Shown: positions 29,357 through 39,304, numbered from the stretch's first letter. The stretch: 63,928 nucleotides of DNA from Leptolyngbya iicbica LK (GCF_004212215.1 NZ_QVFV01000007.1:127650-191577); one strand, 5' to 3'. Translations and numbers: made by a program. The notes: a model not told the origin generated them from the sequence alone.

Positions 29357-30505
29357 CTAACAGCTTACCAAAAGAGCTTGCAGGAGTGTGGTGGCTCGAT
29401 CGCTCTGGGCCACGATTTCTCGCTGGCGATCAAAGACGGCGGCTCCCACCGTGATGGAACGATCGGCGTTGGCCTGGATGTAGGCGATCGCCCGTTGATC
29501 AATCCGTTCTACGAGAGGCTGATAAATGCGCTGCACCCAGTCTTGCGATTGAGCTTGATCCAGTTGCCGCAGGTGAGTCAATCCAGCTTCTACCGTTGCA
29601 GCGGCGAGCAATTGCTGGACGTCGGCGGTGGGTAGTCCTTGGGCGGCAGCGATCGCACTCAAAATTTCCTGGCGACCGTCGGCGACATAATGATGGGTGT
29701 GGAAAATGCCCCCCGCCAGTTTGATTAGCTTGCCGTGATAGCCCAACAGCAAAATGCCCTGGACGCCGCATAGCGCCGCTTCGATCAATAGCGGGCCAAG
29801 CCAGTTGCCCGTTTTGACCCGTCGCTCGGCGGCAATGCCCAACGTCAGCGCCCGCTGCAAGCCATTTTCCCCCACGCAAAAGACGAGTGTATCGAACTGC
29901 TGGGCCTGCTCTCGCACATTTTGGCGAAAGGCTTCGAGTTGCCCCGGCGCACTGAGCGGCTCGGAAATGCCCGACGTACCCAGCAAAGACAGGCCGTCTA
30001 CCACGCCAAAGGCGGCATTGGAAGTTCGCAGGGCCAGCGATCGCCCCTCGGGCAAAATAATCGTCACCTGGAGCGATTTGTCCGGGGGGAGCAGCGGCTC
30101 TAGATTTGCCTGCATCACCTGCTGAGCATAGGCATAGATCGCGGGGCGATCGCCCTGATTTTCCAGTTTTCCTACCCCCTCGCCGCCCTCAAGGCGAATG
30201 CGATCGGGCTGCCGTGCCGAACCCCAACTCACCACGGCCCAGATAGGGGTGTGGCGTGTCAAATCGAGATTGTCGCCAGGATCACTGCGGGTAATGGCCA
30301 GGGCTGATCCATCGGGCAACTGCGCCACTTGCTCGACGGGAATGCTGGCAGTGCGTTCTGGGTTAATCAAATTCACCTCGACAGTATCTAGCGTCTGGTC
30401 GGGGGCGATCAACTTCTGCAAGGCCGCGATCGCACTGGCACAGGCAAACACGGGCAAGGTGTATCCGGCTCTGGGGTCTGGCGATAGATTCGTATCGGGC
30501 AGCAT
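29357..30505 (-). CDS. cbiD: Cobalt-precorrin-5B (C1)-methyltransferase
   Basis: 382 residues; CbiD-family enzyme of the corrin ring pathway, methylating C1 of the cobalt-precorrin with S-adenosylmethionine. The family signature RAGYTLPVFACASAIAAL opens the protein, followed by VEVNLINP, the glycine-rich IRLEGGEGVGKL block, TSGISEPLSA and GYHGKLIKLAGGIFHTHH. The length matches the family. It is divergent from moaA with about 90 bp between start codons; TATACT (minus strand, 30536-30531) is a good -10 for cbiD. guaA follows on the same strand. Confidence 0.95.
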   Translation of the reverse strand: MLPDTNLSPDPRAGYTLPVFACASAIAALQKLIAPDQTLDTVEVNLINPERTASIPVEQVAQLPDGSALAITRSDPGDNLDLTRHTPIWAVVSWGSARQPDRIRLEGGEGVGKLENQGDRPAIYAYAQQVMQANLEPLLPPDKSLQVTIILPEGRSLALRTSNAAFGVVDGLSLLGTSGISEPLSAPGQLEAFRQNVREQAQQFDTLVFCVGENGLQRALTLGIAAERRVKTGNWLGPLLIEAALCGVQGILLLGYHGKLIKLAGGIFHTHHYVADGRQEILSAIAAAQGLPTADVQQLLAAATVEAGLTHLRQLDQAQSQDWVQRIYQPLVERIDQRAIAYIQANADRSITVGAAVFDRQREIVAQSDRATTLLQALLVSC

Positions 30506-30508
30506 ACT

Positions 30509-30538
30509 TTGACAATCAAAATGTTGCTAAAGTATAGG
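30509..30538 (+). promoter_or_regulatory. Probable moaA promoter
   Basis: A consensus -35 TTGACA (30509-30514) and a -10-like TATAGG (30533-30538) are separated by 18 bp. Transcription would begin near 30545, about 53 nt before moaA ATG 30598. The -10 overlaps a divergent -10 (TATACT) for cbiD, so the two genes share a compact divergent promoter region. Confidence 0.55.
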
Positions 30539-30597
30539 GCGATCGCGCTCTGAGTGCGATCGCAAGTCTCGTGTATTGTCCGTCGGATTGCCTGGTT

Positions 30598-31584
30598 ATG
30601 AACCCTATCGACTATCTCCGCATCAGTCTGATCGATCGCTGCAACTTTCAGTGTCAGTACTGTATGCCGGAGGGGGCAGACCTCACGTATGTCCTCCAGC
30701 AAGATTGGCTCACCCGAGACGAATTGCGCACCTTGCTGCAACACGTGTTTATCCCCGTCGGTTTCACCCGCTTTCGCCTGACTGGGGGCGAGCCATTGCT
30801 GCGACCCGACGTGGTGGAAATTGTCGGCGATATCGCCCAGTTGCCCCAAACCCAGGATCTGGCCATGACCACTAACGCCTTCCTCCTGGCTCAAAAGGCC
30901 GAGGCGTTGTGGCAAGCCGGACTGCGCCGCATCAACATTAGCCTGGATTCCCTCGACCCCGACACCTTTCAAACCATTATTGGGGGACGGGGCAAATCGC
31001 GCTGGCATGAGGTTTGGGCGGGCATTCAAGCGGCTCACCGCGTCGGCTTTGCGCCGCTGAAGCTCAATGTCGTGGTGATTCCAGGCGTCAACGATGGCGA
31101 AATTTTGGATCTGGCGGCGCTAACGCTGGAGCGGGAGTGGCATGTTCGGTTTATCGAATTCATGCCCATCGGGAACGGCGACCTGTTTGCCCATCGCGGG
31201 TGGATTCCGTCGGAGGAACTGCGGCAGCGGATTCGCGATCGCTGGGGCCTGGTGGAAAGTCGCGTGCGGGGCAATGGCCCAGCGGATGTTTTTCAGATTC
31301 CTGGAGCGCAGGGCACGCTGGGCTTCATTAGCCAAATGTCGGAGTGCTTTTGCGATCGCTGCAACCGGATGCGGCTCTCGGCAGATGGCTGGCTGCGCCC
31401 CTGTCTGCTGAACGAAACCGGGCAAATCAACTTGCGGGAACAGTTGCGCAGCGGCGTCCCCCTGGCCGATATCCGCGCCCAAGTGGCCGAATTGGTGGGG
31501 GCGAAACCCGACATCAATTTCAAAATGCGAGAATCGGGCACTACCGGGGCCTACAGCCGCACTATGTCGCAAATTGGCGGGTAA
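30598..31584 (+). CDS. moaA: GTP 3',8-cyclase
   Basis: About 328 residues; radical-SAM enzyme catalysing the first step of molybdopterin biosynthesis. The N-terminal iron-sulfur motif CxxxCxxC is present ([13 protein letters not shown]), with [10 protein letters not shown] for SAM binding. A C-terminal second cluster site is seen as [20 protein letters not shown], and the chain ends in the essential Gly-Gly (MSQIGG). ATG 30598 ([11 protein letters not shown]) matches the usual start of cyanobacterial MoaA; a GTG nine codons upstream also keeps the frame open. No other moa or moe gene is in the window. Confidence 0.96.
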   Translation: MNPIDYLRISLIDRCNFQCQYCMPEGADLTYVLQQDWLTRDELRTLLQHVFIPVGFTRFRLTGGEPLLRPDVVEIVGDIAQLPQTQDLAMTTNAFLLAQKAEALWQAGLRRINISLDSLDPDTFQTIIGGRGKSRWHEVWAGIQAAHRVGFAPLKLNVVVIPGVNDGEILDLAALTLEREWHVRFIEFMPIGNGDLFAHRGWIPSEELRQRIRDRWGLVESRVRGNGPADVFQIPGAQGTLGFISQMSECFCDRCNRMRLSADGWLRPCLLNETGQINLREQLRSGVPLADIRAQVAELVGAKPDINFKMRESGTTGAYSRTMSQIGG

Positions 31585-31749
31585 TACCAGTTCTGCGAAC
31601 TTATGGCAGCATATCCAGTTGGCTTAGAGCTTCTGCTGACCAGCTATTTGTCTAGCAAGAGTCTGGTCAAGATTTGAATCGCAAGGCTTTTGCTCATGAC
31701 TGACAGGGGTTGGTAAGGCGAAGATGTCGACTCCGTTAGGTTGTGGCGA

Positions 31750-31809
31750 CTGGGGGCAATTTCGATTTGCCCCCAGACCCCCATCGACCAGGACGAACTG
31801 CCGTCCTGG
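31750..31809. repeat. Pair of strong hairpins between convergent genes
   Basis: CTGGGGGCAA (31750-31759) pairs with TTGCCCCCAG (31767-31776), and CCAGGACG (31788-31795) pairs with CGTCCTGG (31802-31809). They sit in the 436 bp gap between moaA and the convergent mnmE, which shows no other gene. There is no T-run after either hairpin. The pair looks like part of a dispersed structured repeat and may still help separate the converging transcripts. Confidence 0.65.
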
Positions 31810-32020
31810 ACCTCGCAGATTAGGTTGCGTGTGGGAGTTTACACAAACTATTGAGAGCAATCGGATAAGGCTTCTAGGTTTCTTGGTACTCCCAACTGGT
31901 TGTGAGACCTTTGTTAAATAAGCAATAGAGTGACTTTTGTGGAGAAAACAGCGCAAGGCGGCGACGACAGCAAGAGATCCCAAACCTACGGAGTTATTTC
32001 AGCATCGAGATGAACTCACC

Positions 32021-33406
32021 TTATTTGCCGATGCAAAAGCGGCTAAAAATTTCGTCCAGCATGGATTCGGTGATTTCTTCGCCTGTCACTTCGCCCAGGG
32101 CATGGACGGCGGCGCGGAGGTCGATTGTCCAAAAGTCGAGGGGGAGTTGATCGGCGATCGTGGTTTGCACTTGCTCTAGCGCCGCGCGAGCCCGGGTCAG
32201 GGCGGCAGCCTGACGTTGATTGATGGTGATGTCAACATTGCTGGCTTGCAGGCGATCGCCCTCCACCACCTGCAAGATCACAGTTTCGAGATCGGTAATG
32301 CCCTGGTTGAGCGCCGCTGCCGTATAGACCTGGGGCAACTCCCGGTCTGGCAAGCCGAGGGATGCTGCCGATTCGAGTAAATCTTGTTTGTTGATGACCA
32401 AAATAATGGGGCGCTCACGAATGAGTTGATAAAGCTGCTCATCAGCGGGAGTCCAGCCCTGTTGGGCATCGATAGTGAACAGCACCAAGTCAGCAGATTG
32501 CGCCGCCGATCGCGATCGCTCGATGCCCATTTTTTCGACCTGATCGCTGGCTTCGCGAATCCCGGCTGTGTCGAGCACTTGGATGGGGATGCCGCCGACC
32601 ACCAGTTGCGATTCCACCACATCGCGGGTGGTGCCTGGTAAGTCGGTGACGATGGCGCGATCGCTGCGACTCCAAGCATTCAACAAACTCGACTTGCCGA
32701 CATTAGGCCGTCCCACAATCGCCACCTTCAGCCCATCTCGCAACAGTTCTCCCTGGTGTGCTGTCGCCAGGATCGCCGTTACTGACTGCAACACCTGTGC
32801 CAGTTGGTCGACCACTGCGGCTTCATCCAGTGGCGGCAGGTCATCTTCAAAATCGATGCGGGCTTCGACCTCGGCCAAAATGTCGAGACAGGCCGATCGC
32901 AATTCGCGAATCGGGGTTGTGAGTTTGCCTTGTACTCCAGCCAGCGCGGTTTGGGCTGCCTGGGGCGACTGGGCTCCCACCAGTTCCGAAATGCTCTCGG
33001 CCTGGGTCAAGTCGAGCCGACCATTGAGAAAGGCGCGGAGGGTGAATTCTCCCGGTTGGGCCAATCGCGCACCCTGGGCCAAACACAGTTGCAGCACTTG
33101 CTGCACCGCCATGATGCCCCCGTGACAGTGAAATTCCACCACATCTTCGCGGGTGTAGGAACGGGGCGACGCCATTAGCAGCAGGAGGGCCTCATCCACC
33201 GTCTGCTGGGTGCGCGGATCGCGGACGTAACCATACAAAATGCGATGACTTTCCCACTGTTGTCGTCCCGGCGCGTGAAACAGCGTCTGGGCAATCGCTC
33301 CCGCTGCCGCTCCCGACAGCCGCACAATGCCCACACTGCCCTGCTGGGGCACAATCGCCGTCGCGATCGCCGCGATCGTTTCCCCCTGCACAATCTCCTG
33401 TCCCAT
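32021..33406 (-). CDS. mnmE: tRNA modification GTPase MnmE
   Basis: About 461 residues. With MnmG it installs the 5-(carboxy)methylaminomethyl group on wobble uridine 34. The N-terminal TrmE domain begins [17 protein letters not shown]. The GTPase domain is embedded in the helical part, with G1 [14 protein letters not shown]3 DTAGIRE and G4 NKQD. The chain ends FSRFCIGK, the family's C-terminal C-[IL]-GK motif. The frame opens at TTG 33421; ATG 33406 ([10 protein letters not shown]) is the more natural start. It is convergent with moaA. Confidence 0.97.
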   Translation of the reverse strand: MGQEIVQGETIAAIATAIVPQQGSVGIVRLSGAAAGAIAQTLFHAPGRQQWESHRILYGYVRDPRTQQTVDEALLLLMASPRSYTREDVVEFHCHGGIMAVQQVLQLCLAQGARLAQPGEFTLRAFLNGRLDLTQAESISELVGAQSPQAAQTALAGVQGKLTTPIRELRSACLDILAEVEARIDFEDDLPPLDEAAVVDQLAQVLQSVTAILATAHQGELLRDGLKVAIVGRPNVGKSSLLNAWSRSDRAIVTDLPGTTRDVVESQLVVGGIPIQVLDTAGIREASDQVEKMGIERSRSAAQSADLVLFTIDAQQGWTPADEQLYQLIRERPIILVINKQDLLESAASLGLPDRELPQVYTAAALNQGITDLETVILQVVEGDRLQASNVDITINQRQAAALTRARAALEQVQTTIADQLPLDFWTIDLRAAVHALGEVTGEEITESMLDEIFSRFCIGK

Positions 33407-33561
33407 ACCCTTCTCTTGCAAACAGATTTAATCTTTCGGTTAAGCAGTAAGCGGCGGCGGTATTGAGTGATGTACGGAAAAGTAAGATCCTGATGAGTTG
33501 ATTTATCTGCTTATCGATGGCATTCATCAGGGGCTCTCTCACCATTCACAGTGAAATGCGC

Positions 33562-33894
33562 TCAGACAGTCGCCATAGCAGCCCTGATACAAGCGCTCAC
33601 ACCTTGCCAGTCGCGTTCGGATAACTGACCAATTACGACTAGGTTGGCTGAGCGGGGCAAAGTCACGACGAAGCTGCGGAAAATTGACTTAACCCTTAGT
33701 CCAGCGATTTGCCAGTCTTGTAGCTCGTAATCAGTGACGCCCATGTTTTGGGTCTGCGAAGTCACTAGTCCAATAATCACATCAGGACGATGGGTGTGGT
33801 ACGTAGTTGATGAAAGGACGACAGCGGGACGACGTTTAGTGCCTGTAACTCCTGGGAAGTCAACGGTTACAACGTCGCCTGGATTAATGCTCAC
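33562..33894 (-). CDS. MazF/PemK-type toxin
   Basis: 110 residues. The N-terminal SH3-like barrel of MazF/PemK ribonucleases is clear: INPGDVVTVDFPGVTGTKRRPAVVLSS, followed by VIIGLVTSQ and the later RSANLVVIGQLSERD. Members cleave mRNA at short sites when freed from the antitoxin. The start overlaps the stop of the upstream antitoxin gene by 4 bp (ATGA type, 33891-33894), the usual coupling of type II toxin-antitoxin operons. This supports the call and the start. Confidence 0.88.
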   Translation of the reverse strand: MSINPGDVVTVDFPGVTGTKRRPAVVLSSTTYHTHRPDVIIGLVTSQTQNMGVTDYELQDWQIAGLRVKSIFRSFVVTLPRSANLVVIGQLSERDWQGVSACIRAAMATV

Positions 33895-34106
33895 TCAGTC
33901 ATCTCCTCATCAGGAAAAACAGCTACCGCATGCTGTAAGGCATAAGCCGATAGGTCAAGTTGATCCTGCTCCGTCCAAGCATCATTGTCGTCAACAATAT
34001 TTCTGCTGTCTTGAACCAAGTCATTCAGAATCAGCGTTGCCAAACGTAAACGATCCGTTGGTGACAGAATCCGAGTCACTTGGCTGTAGATTTCTTGGAT
34101 AGTCAT
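33891..34106 (-). CDS. Antitoxin of the MazF-type module
   Basis: A 71-residue acidic protein, MTIQEIYSQVTRILSPTDRL..., with a helical N-terminus and an acidic tail (DDNDAWTEQDQLDLS...FPDEEMTE). Its position directly upstream of and overlapping the MazF-type toxin identifies it as the antitoxin. The N-terminal QVTRILSPTDRLRLATLIL helix pair resembles small cyanobacterial antitoxins, but it is not an AbrB or RHH fold that I can recognise. It likely represses its own operon, as is common for the type. Confidence 0.78.
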   Translation of the reverse strand: MTIQEIYSQVTRILSPTDRLRLATLILNDLVQDSRNIVDDNDAWTEQDQLDLSAYALQHAVAVFPDEEMTE

Positions 34107-34181
34107 GGGTCTGCACGTGACTCATTTGCCTTAATTTTAGTGCACCGACTCAAATCGATTAGCTTAAATGTTTGGGCTCGG

Positions 34182-35108
34182 TTACTCCACTTCGATCGCC
34201 TCCTCAGTCTGGATAGTGCCTTGGGTGACCTCTAAATAAATGTGCTCTAGTTTGACGGGGCTACGGGAAATGGCATCGAGGGGCACCCCGTCGAACCGCG
34301 CCAGCAAATCGCGCAGTTCCAGCTCGTCGGGCACCCAGAAGGCCAGCTCTGAGCCATAGCGACGAGGCGTGAAGCCCAATTCCTGGGCGCGGGCGATCGC
34401 GGCCTCCGGTTCCTTCGTTTCCACCGTCATAATTTCGCAGGCGGGAATGCGCTGCCGCAGATCGGGCAAGGTCCCCTCAGTCAACAGCTGGCCCTGCTTA
34501 ATAATGCCGATGCGTTGACACAGTCGTTCCGCCTCGTCCAATAAATGAGTCGTGAGCAAAATGGTCATGCCCTGCTCGCGACTCAGCAGCCGAATCAAGT
34601 TCCACACTTCGTGCCGGGCTTCGATATCTAGCCCGGTGGTGGGTTCGTCGAGGATCAGTAATTTGGGCGAATGGACGATCGCCACCGCCAAGCTCAACCG
34701 CCGCTGCATCCCGCCGCTCAGGTTTTCCACTGGGGTGTGGGCGCGATCGCTCAAACTCACCGCCGCCAAACAGTCTTGAATGCGGAGCGATCGCCGTCGT
34801 CGGGGCAGCCCATAAATCTTGGCAAAAAATTGGAGGTTCTCTTCGCAGGTGAGCGATCGATACAGCAAATTTTCCTGGGGCATGACGCCAATCCAAGGTT
34901 TCGTCGCGCTTCCCGCCACCTGGTTATTGACCAGCACCTGCCCCTCATCTGCCTGCAACAACCCACAAATCAGATTAATGGTGGTGGTTTTGCCGGCACC
35001 GTTTGGCCCCAATAGCCCGTAAACTTCCCCCGGCAAAATGTCTAAACTCAGATTTTGCAGCGCTTGCCGCCCCCGATAGGTTTTGCTCAAATTGCGAATC
35101 GACAGCAT
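34182..35108 (-). CDS. ABC transporter ATP-binding protein
   Basis: About 308 residues; the nucleotide-binding subunit of an export-type ABC transporter (CcmA/DrrA-like). Walker A GLLGPNGAGKTTT, Q-loop MPQENLL, signature LSGGMQRRLSLA, Walker B LLILDEPT and the H-loop in LLTTHLLDEAERL are all intact. A C-terminal extension (about 215-308) is typical of DrrA-like proteins. The frame opens 39 codons earlier, but ATG 35108 has AGGA about 7 nt upstream on the minus strand and matches the family's MLSIRNLSKTYRG opening. No permease gene is adjacent in the window, so its partner must be elsewhere. Confidence 0.93.
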   Translation of the reverse strand: MLSIRNLSKTYRGRQALQNLSLDILPGEVYGLLGPNGAGKTTTINLICGLLQADEGQVLVNNQVAGSATKPWIGVMPQENLLYRSLTCEENLQFFAKIYGLPRRRRSLRIQDCLAAVSLSDRAHTPVENLSGGMQRRLSLAVAIVHSPKLLILDEPTTGLDIEARHEVWNLIRLLSREQGMTILLTTHLLDEAERLCQRIGIIKQGQLLTEGTLPDLRQRIPACEIMTVETKEPEAAIARAQELGFTPRRYGSELAFWVPDELELRDLLARFDGVPLDAISRSPVKLEHIYLEVTQGTIQTEEAIEVE

Positions 35109-35356
35109 GGCCTGTTCCTGACTGATGAGCCGGGCGCAAAGTTGCCCATTAGAGAAAAAGGCTATCACGCTCAGCTCGTGCTGACTGGTGGGGGCGGCTG
35201 CATTCAGACCCGTGGTAGCCCCCAACTGTCGGCTTTTTCACTCGGGCTGGCCAGTCGCTAATGTCCGTGGAATCACGATGATGAGTCGCCATCCACTAGG
35301 CGGACGCTGATCGATTCGGGCATCCTTAAACCAGATCATCCAAGGAGTGTCCTGCC

Positions 35357-37189
35357 GTGATGCTTGCCCTTTTGCCCAATACTGCGAGCTATATCCCCCA
35401 TGGGCATTGTTACCTGTGGCAAACACCGTTGGTAACGCTGCATGTCGCTGCGGATAGCTTGATTGCGATCGCCTACTTTTCCATTCCCCTTCTGCTGATT
35501 TACTTTATCCGGCAGCGCCGTGATCTACCTTTTCCGGGAATTTTTTGGCTGTTCAGCGGCTTTATTGTGTCCTGCGGCATTACCCATCTGTTTGCCATCT
35601 GGACGCTCTGGCACCCCACCTATTGGCTGTCGGGTGCCGCCAAAGCATTTACCGCTTGGATTTCCATCACGACCGCGATTTGGCTTCTACCATCGCTGCG
35701 TAAGGCGCTGGCCCTGCCTAGCCTGACCGAAATGCGTAACCTCAACGAAAACCTGCGACAAGAAATCGACGATCGCAAGCAGATCGAAATTGCCCTAAAA
35801 AAGAGCGAACTCAAGTTTCGCGGCATTTTTGACCAGATGTATCAATTCATCGGGCTGCTGACTCCCGAGGGCATCTTGCTAGAGGCGAATCGTGCGGCCC
35901 TCGAATTTGGCGGTACCGAGATCGAGGCGGTGCGGGGTAAACCGTTTTGGGAGATTGTCTGGTGGCAAATCTCGCCTCAAACTCAAGCAAGATTACGGGA
36001 GGCGATCGCCCAAGCGGCCCAGGGCGAGTTTGTGCGCTACGAAGTGGAAGTGCAAGGCGCTAACGGCGCTGTGATTACGATCGACTTTTCGCTGCGGCCC
36101 GTGTTGGATGAGGCGGGACAAGTCGTGTTGCTGATTCCTGAGGGGCGGGATATTAGCGATCGCATCCAAGCCGAAAAGGCCCTGCAACTGCAAGCCGTGA
36201 TTACTCGCAACATGGCCGAAGGCATCTGTTTAGTGCGGGCCGACAACGGCATCATCGTCTACGCCAACCCCAAATTTGAACGGATGTTTGGCTACGATTC
36301 CGGTGAGCTGAATGGGCAACCCGTCGCCGTTGTGAATCATCCCGATGCGGCGATGTCTCCAGAGGTCGTCATGGGCTCAATTCGAGATCTGGTGTTGGCG
36401 AAAAAAGAAGCCACCTATGAGGTTTACAACATCAAAAAAGATGGCACCCCGGTGTGGTGTGAAGCGACCACCGCCGTGTTTGACCATCCGGACTATGGCA
36501 CTGTGCTGGTGGCGGTGCAACAGGATATTAGCGATCGTAAAACCGCTGAAGCTCAAGCCCAAATCAAAGCCTCTTTAGAAGAAAAGGAACTCCTACTTAA
36601 GGAAATCTACCATCGTGTCAAAAACAACCTACAGGTTATCTTTAGCCTACTTAATTTACAGGCCAATAATTTAGACGATGCCCATGCCAAGGCGGCCCTG
36701 CGGGAGAGTCAGAATCGCATTATTGCCATGTCACTGGTTCACGAAAAACTCTATCAATCGAGTGATTTAGCTCATATCGAGCTCTCTGACTATGTGACCA
36801 GTTTGGCCAAAAGTCTGCTCGAAACCTATCGCTTTGAAGTCAGTAAAGTTTCTCTTGACATTAAGATTGCTCACTGTTGTCTAGACATTGAGACCGCAAT
36901 TCCTTGCGGCTTAATCCTCAACGAGCTCATTACCAATTCACTAAAATATGCGTATCCCCAGGGCCAACCCGGGATCTTGTCCATTGAGTCAAAGAGTTCG
37001 GATGCCCGACGCATTGTCCTGACGATTAGAGATAACGGGATTGGTTTATCCCCGGGCTTTGATCTACAACAGATATCTTCTTTGGGCCTCCAACTGGTCA
37101 GGAATTTAGCTAAGCAGCTGCGCGGTGAAATTCAGATTGTTCCCTCCTCTCTCGGCACCGAATTTGAGCTCTCTTTTCCACAACCATAA
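35357..37189 (+). CDS. Ethylene-receptor-like sensor histidine kinase
   Basis: A 610-residue membrane kinase. The first 110 residues form three helices matching the ethylene-binding domain of plant ETR1: D33, Y40, I43, P44, C73 and H77, with the same spacings as ETR1 D25, Y32, I35, P36, C65 and H69. The core reads IAIAYFSIPLLLIYF...IVSCGITHLF. C73 and H77 are the copper ligands in ETR1. Two PAS domains follow (about 150-270 and 280-395), then a HisKA_2-type kinase (phospho-acceptor H419 in EIYHRVKNNLQ) and HATPase (LILNELITNSLKYA; DNGIGL). AAGGAG (35342-35347) serves GTG 35357 or ATG 35360. The next gene, 9 bp on, encodes a REC-GGDEF-EAL protein, almost certainly its partner. Synechocystis has an ETR1-like kinase (SynEtr1), so ethylene sensing is an inference by homology. 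Confidence 0.93.
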   Translation: MMLALLPNTASYIPHGHCYLWQTPLVTLHVAADSLIAIAYFSIPLLLIYFIRQRRDLPFPGIFWLFSGFIVSCGITHLFAIWTLWHPTYWLSGAAKAFTAWISITTAIWLLPSLRKALALPSLTEMRNLNENLRQEIDDRKQIEIALKKSELKFRGIFDQMYQFIGLLTPEGILLEANRAALEFGGTEIEAVRGKPFWEIVWWQISPQTQARLREAIAQAAQGEFVRYEVEVQGANGAVITIDFSLRPVLDEAGQVVLLIPEGRDISDRIQAEKALQLQAVITRNMAEGICLVRADNGIIVYANPKFERMFGYDSGELNGQPVAVVNHPDAAMSPEVVMGSIRDLVLAKKEATYEVYNIKKDGTPVWCEATTAVFDHPDYGTVLVAVQQDISDRKTAEAQAQIKASLEEKELLLKEIYHRVKNNLQVIFSLLNLQANNLDDAHAKAALRESQNRIIAMSLVHEKLYQSSDLAHIELSDYVTSLAKSLLETYRFEVSKVSLDIKIAHCCLDIETAIPCGLILNELITNSLKYAYPQGQPGILSIESKSSDARRIVLTIRDNGIGLSPGFDLQQISSLGLQLVRNLAKQLRGEIQIVPSSLGTEFELSFPQP

Positions 37190-37198
37190 GGGTGACCC

Positions 37199-39304
37199 AT
37201 GCCACGCTGTACTGTTCTTGTCGTCGAAGACGAAGTCGTCATTGCGATGGATTTGCAGGCGACCTTAATCAAGCTGGGTTATGACGTGCCAACGATCGCC
37301 ACCTCAGGAGAAGACGCCATTCACCAAGCGATCGCCCTGCAGCCGGATATTGTCTTGATGGATATTCACCTGGGTCAGGGGCTCGACGGTATTGATGCCG
37401 CCCAGCAGATTGTCGAGACGTTAGAGATTCCCATCGTGTATCTCACCGCCTACGCCGACGAAGCGACCCTCACGAGAGCCCGCACCACCCTGCCGTTTGG
37501 TTATGTGCTCAAACCCTTTGAGCCGAGGGAACTCAAAGCTAATTTAGAAATCGCCTTCCACAAACACCAGTTTGATCAACTGCTCAAAGACAATCAGCAA
37601 TGGTTGTTAGGGGTTCTCACCAGTATCAGCGAAGGGGTGGCAGCGACCGATGCCGAGGGGTTGATTAAGTTTCTCAATCCCGTGGCGGAAGCATTGACGG
37701 GCTGGTCAGAGGCTGAGGCAATCGGGAAGTCCCCCGAAGAAGTCTTACGCCTGGTGCATGAATTTTCCCAAGAATTAGTGGAAAATCCGGTGATGCAGGC
37801 GCTAAAACGGGGCACGATAGTCAACGCCGATACCAGCATGTTTCTCGCCAATCGCGCTGGCGACACGATCCCTGTGATTCCCAGTACTGGACCGATTCAG
37901 ACGTCACAAGGCCAGATTCAAGGCGCTGTGGTGGTGTTTCGCGATATGAGCGAACAGCATCAGCTACAGGCGCAGTTAGAACATAATGCCATGCACGATT
38001 CGCTAACCCAGTTGCCCAATCGAGCCTTATTATTCGATCGCCTGCAACTAGCCATTGAGCGGGCCCAGCGATCGCCGACCTTCGGCTTTGCGGTCATGCT
38101 GTTAGACATTGATCGTTTTAAGTTTATCAACGACACCTTTGGCCATACGGTGGGCGATCAAGTCTTGGTGGCGGTGGCGCCCCGCCTGCTAGAGCAACTG
38201 CGATCGGTCGATACGGTGGCCCGGCTGGGCGGCGACGAGTTTGCCATTTTGCTCGAAGATGTGACCGACCCTAATGTCGCCTTAAAAACGGCTCAGCGCA
38301 TTATTCACACGATTAGTCAACCGCTGCCGCTCACCGCTCATACCTTGCAAGTTACCAGCAGTCTCGGCATTGTGTTAAGCACGCCGACTTACACGAATGC
38401 GTCTGATTTGTTGCGCGATGCCGATATCGCGATGTACCAGGCTAAAGCGAGCGGCGGTAACGGTTGCGAGTTGTTTGACAGCAGCATTCATCACCAGGCC
38501 AAAGACCGTATCCAGCAGGAGCAAGAACTGAGACGGGCGATCGCCCAGGCCGATTTTCAGGTTTACTATCAGCCCATTGTGGACTTAGCGACGCGCCAAC
38601 TTGTGTCCGCTGAGGCCCTGATTCGCTGGCAAAAACCAGGCAGTGGCCTGGTGCCCCCGGATGAGTTCATTCCCCTCGCTGAAGAATTGGGACTCATTGC
38701 GCCGATTGATCAGTGGGTGTTGCAAACCGCCAGTCGCCAACTGCAAGCCTGGCAACAGTTACAACCTGAAAATGCGCCGCCGCTCAAAATCAGCATCAAT
38801 CTGTCGAGCCAGCAAATCAACCAAAATGCCTCTCTGAATGAGTTAGAGACTGTGTTGCAGACGCTCGGCAGCGTTCGCCAGCATCTCCGGCTTGAAGTCA
38901 CAGAAAGCGTGTTCATTAAAAATATCGATCGCGCTACCGAACTCTTTCAGCGCTTTCAAGCCTGGGGGATGCAAATTTGTCTGGATGACTTTGGCACGGG
39001 GTATTCATCCCTCAGCTATTTGCATCGTTTGCCCATTGATGGGGTGAAAATTGATCGGTCTTTTGTCGCTGGCATGGATAGCGACCCCAACAAACTGGCA
39101 ATCGTGCGGGCGATCGTGGGGCTGTGCCACACGCTCAACAAAGCCGTTATTGCCGAGGGCATCGAAAACCATGCCCAACGCCGCTTGCTCATGGATCTGG
39201 GTTGCCAACAGGGCCAAGGTTATTTGTTTGCGCCACCGCTCCCGGCCGATCAGATCCCCGCGTGGTTAGACACCGATCCGGCGACGGCGACCCATCGCGA
39301 TTAG
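37199..39304 (+). CDS. Response regulator REC-PAS-GGDEF-EAL
   Basis: 701 residues. The receiver (about 1-120) is complete: acidic pair in VVEDEV, phospho-acceptor D55 (IVLMDIHLG), K105 (YVLKPFEP). It is followed by a PAS domain (about 130-255), GGDEF (about 265-425; LGGDEFAILLED, no change in the active motif) and EAL (about 435-690; SAEALIRWQ, LDDFGTGYSSLSYL). Both c-di-GMP synthesis and breakdown are chemically possible. The gene starts 9 bp after the ethylene-receptor-like kinase stop, with AGGGTG before the ATG, so the pair forms one operon and one phosphorelay. Net activity cannot be predicted. Confidence 0.95.
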   Translation: MPRCTVLVVEDEVVIAMDLQATLIKLGYDVPTIATSGEDAIHQAIALQPDIVLMDIHLGQGLDGIDAAQQIVETLEIPIVYLTAYADEATLTRARTTLPFGYVLKPFEPRELKANLEIAFHKHQFDQLLKDNQQWLLGVLTSISEGVAATDAEGLIKFLNPVAEALTGWSEAEAIGKSPEEVLRLVHEFSQELVENPVMQALKRGTIVNADTSMFLANRAGDTIPVIPSTGPIQTSQGQIQGAVVVFRDMSEQHQLQAQLEHNAMHDSLTQLPNRALLFDRLQLAIERAQRSPTFGFAVMLLDIDRFKFINDTFGHTVGDQVLVAVAPRLLEQLRSVDTVARLGGDEFAILLEDVTDPNVALKTAQRIIHTISQPLPLTAHTLQVTSSLGIVLSTPTYTNASDLLRDADIAMYQAKASGGNGCELFDSSIHHQAKDRIQQEQELRRAIAQADFQVYYQPIVDLATRQLVSAEALIRWQKPGSGLVPPDEFIPLAEELGLIAPIDQWVLQTASRQLQAWQQLQPENAPPLKISINLSSQQINQNASLNELETVLQTLGSVRQHLRLEVTESVFIKNIDRATELFQRFQAWGMQICLDDFGTGYSSLSYLHRLPIDGVKIDRSFVAGMDSDPNKLAIVRAIVGLCHTLNKAVIAEGIENHAQRRLLMDLGCQQGQGYLFAPPLPADQIPAWLDTDPATATHRD

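Noticed and set aside
31624-31983. 119-codon minus-strand frame between moaA and mnmE
   Set aside because: It runs through two strong hairpins and gives a cysteine-rich, patternless product; treated as repeat DNA.
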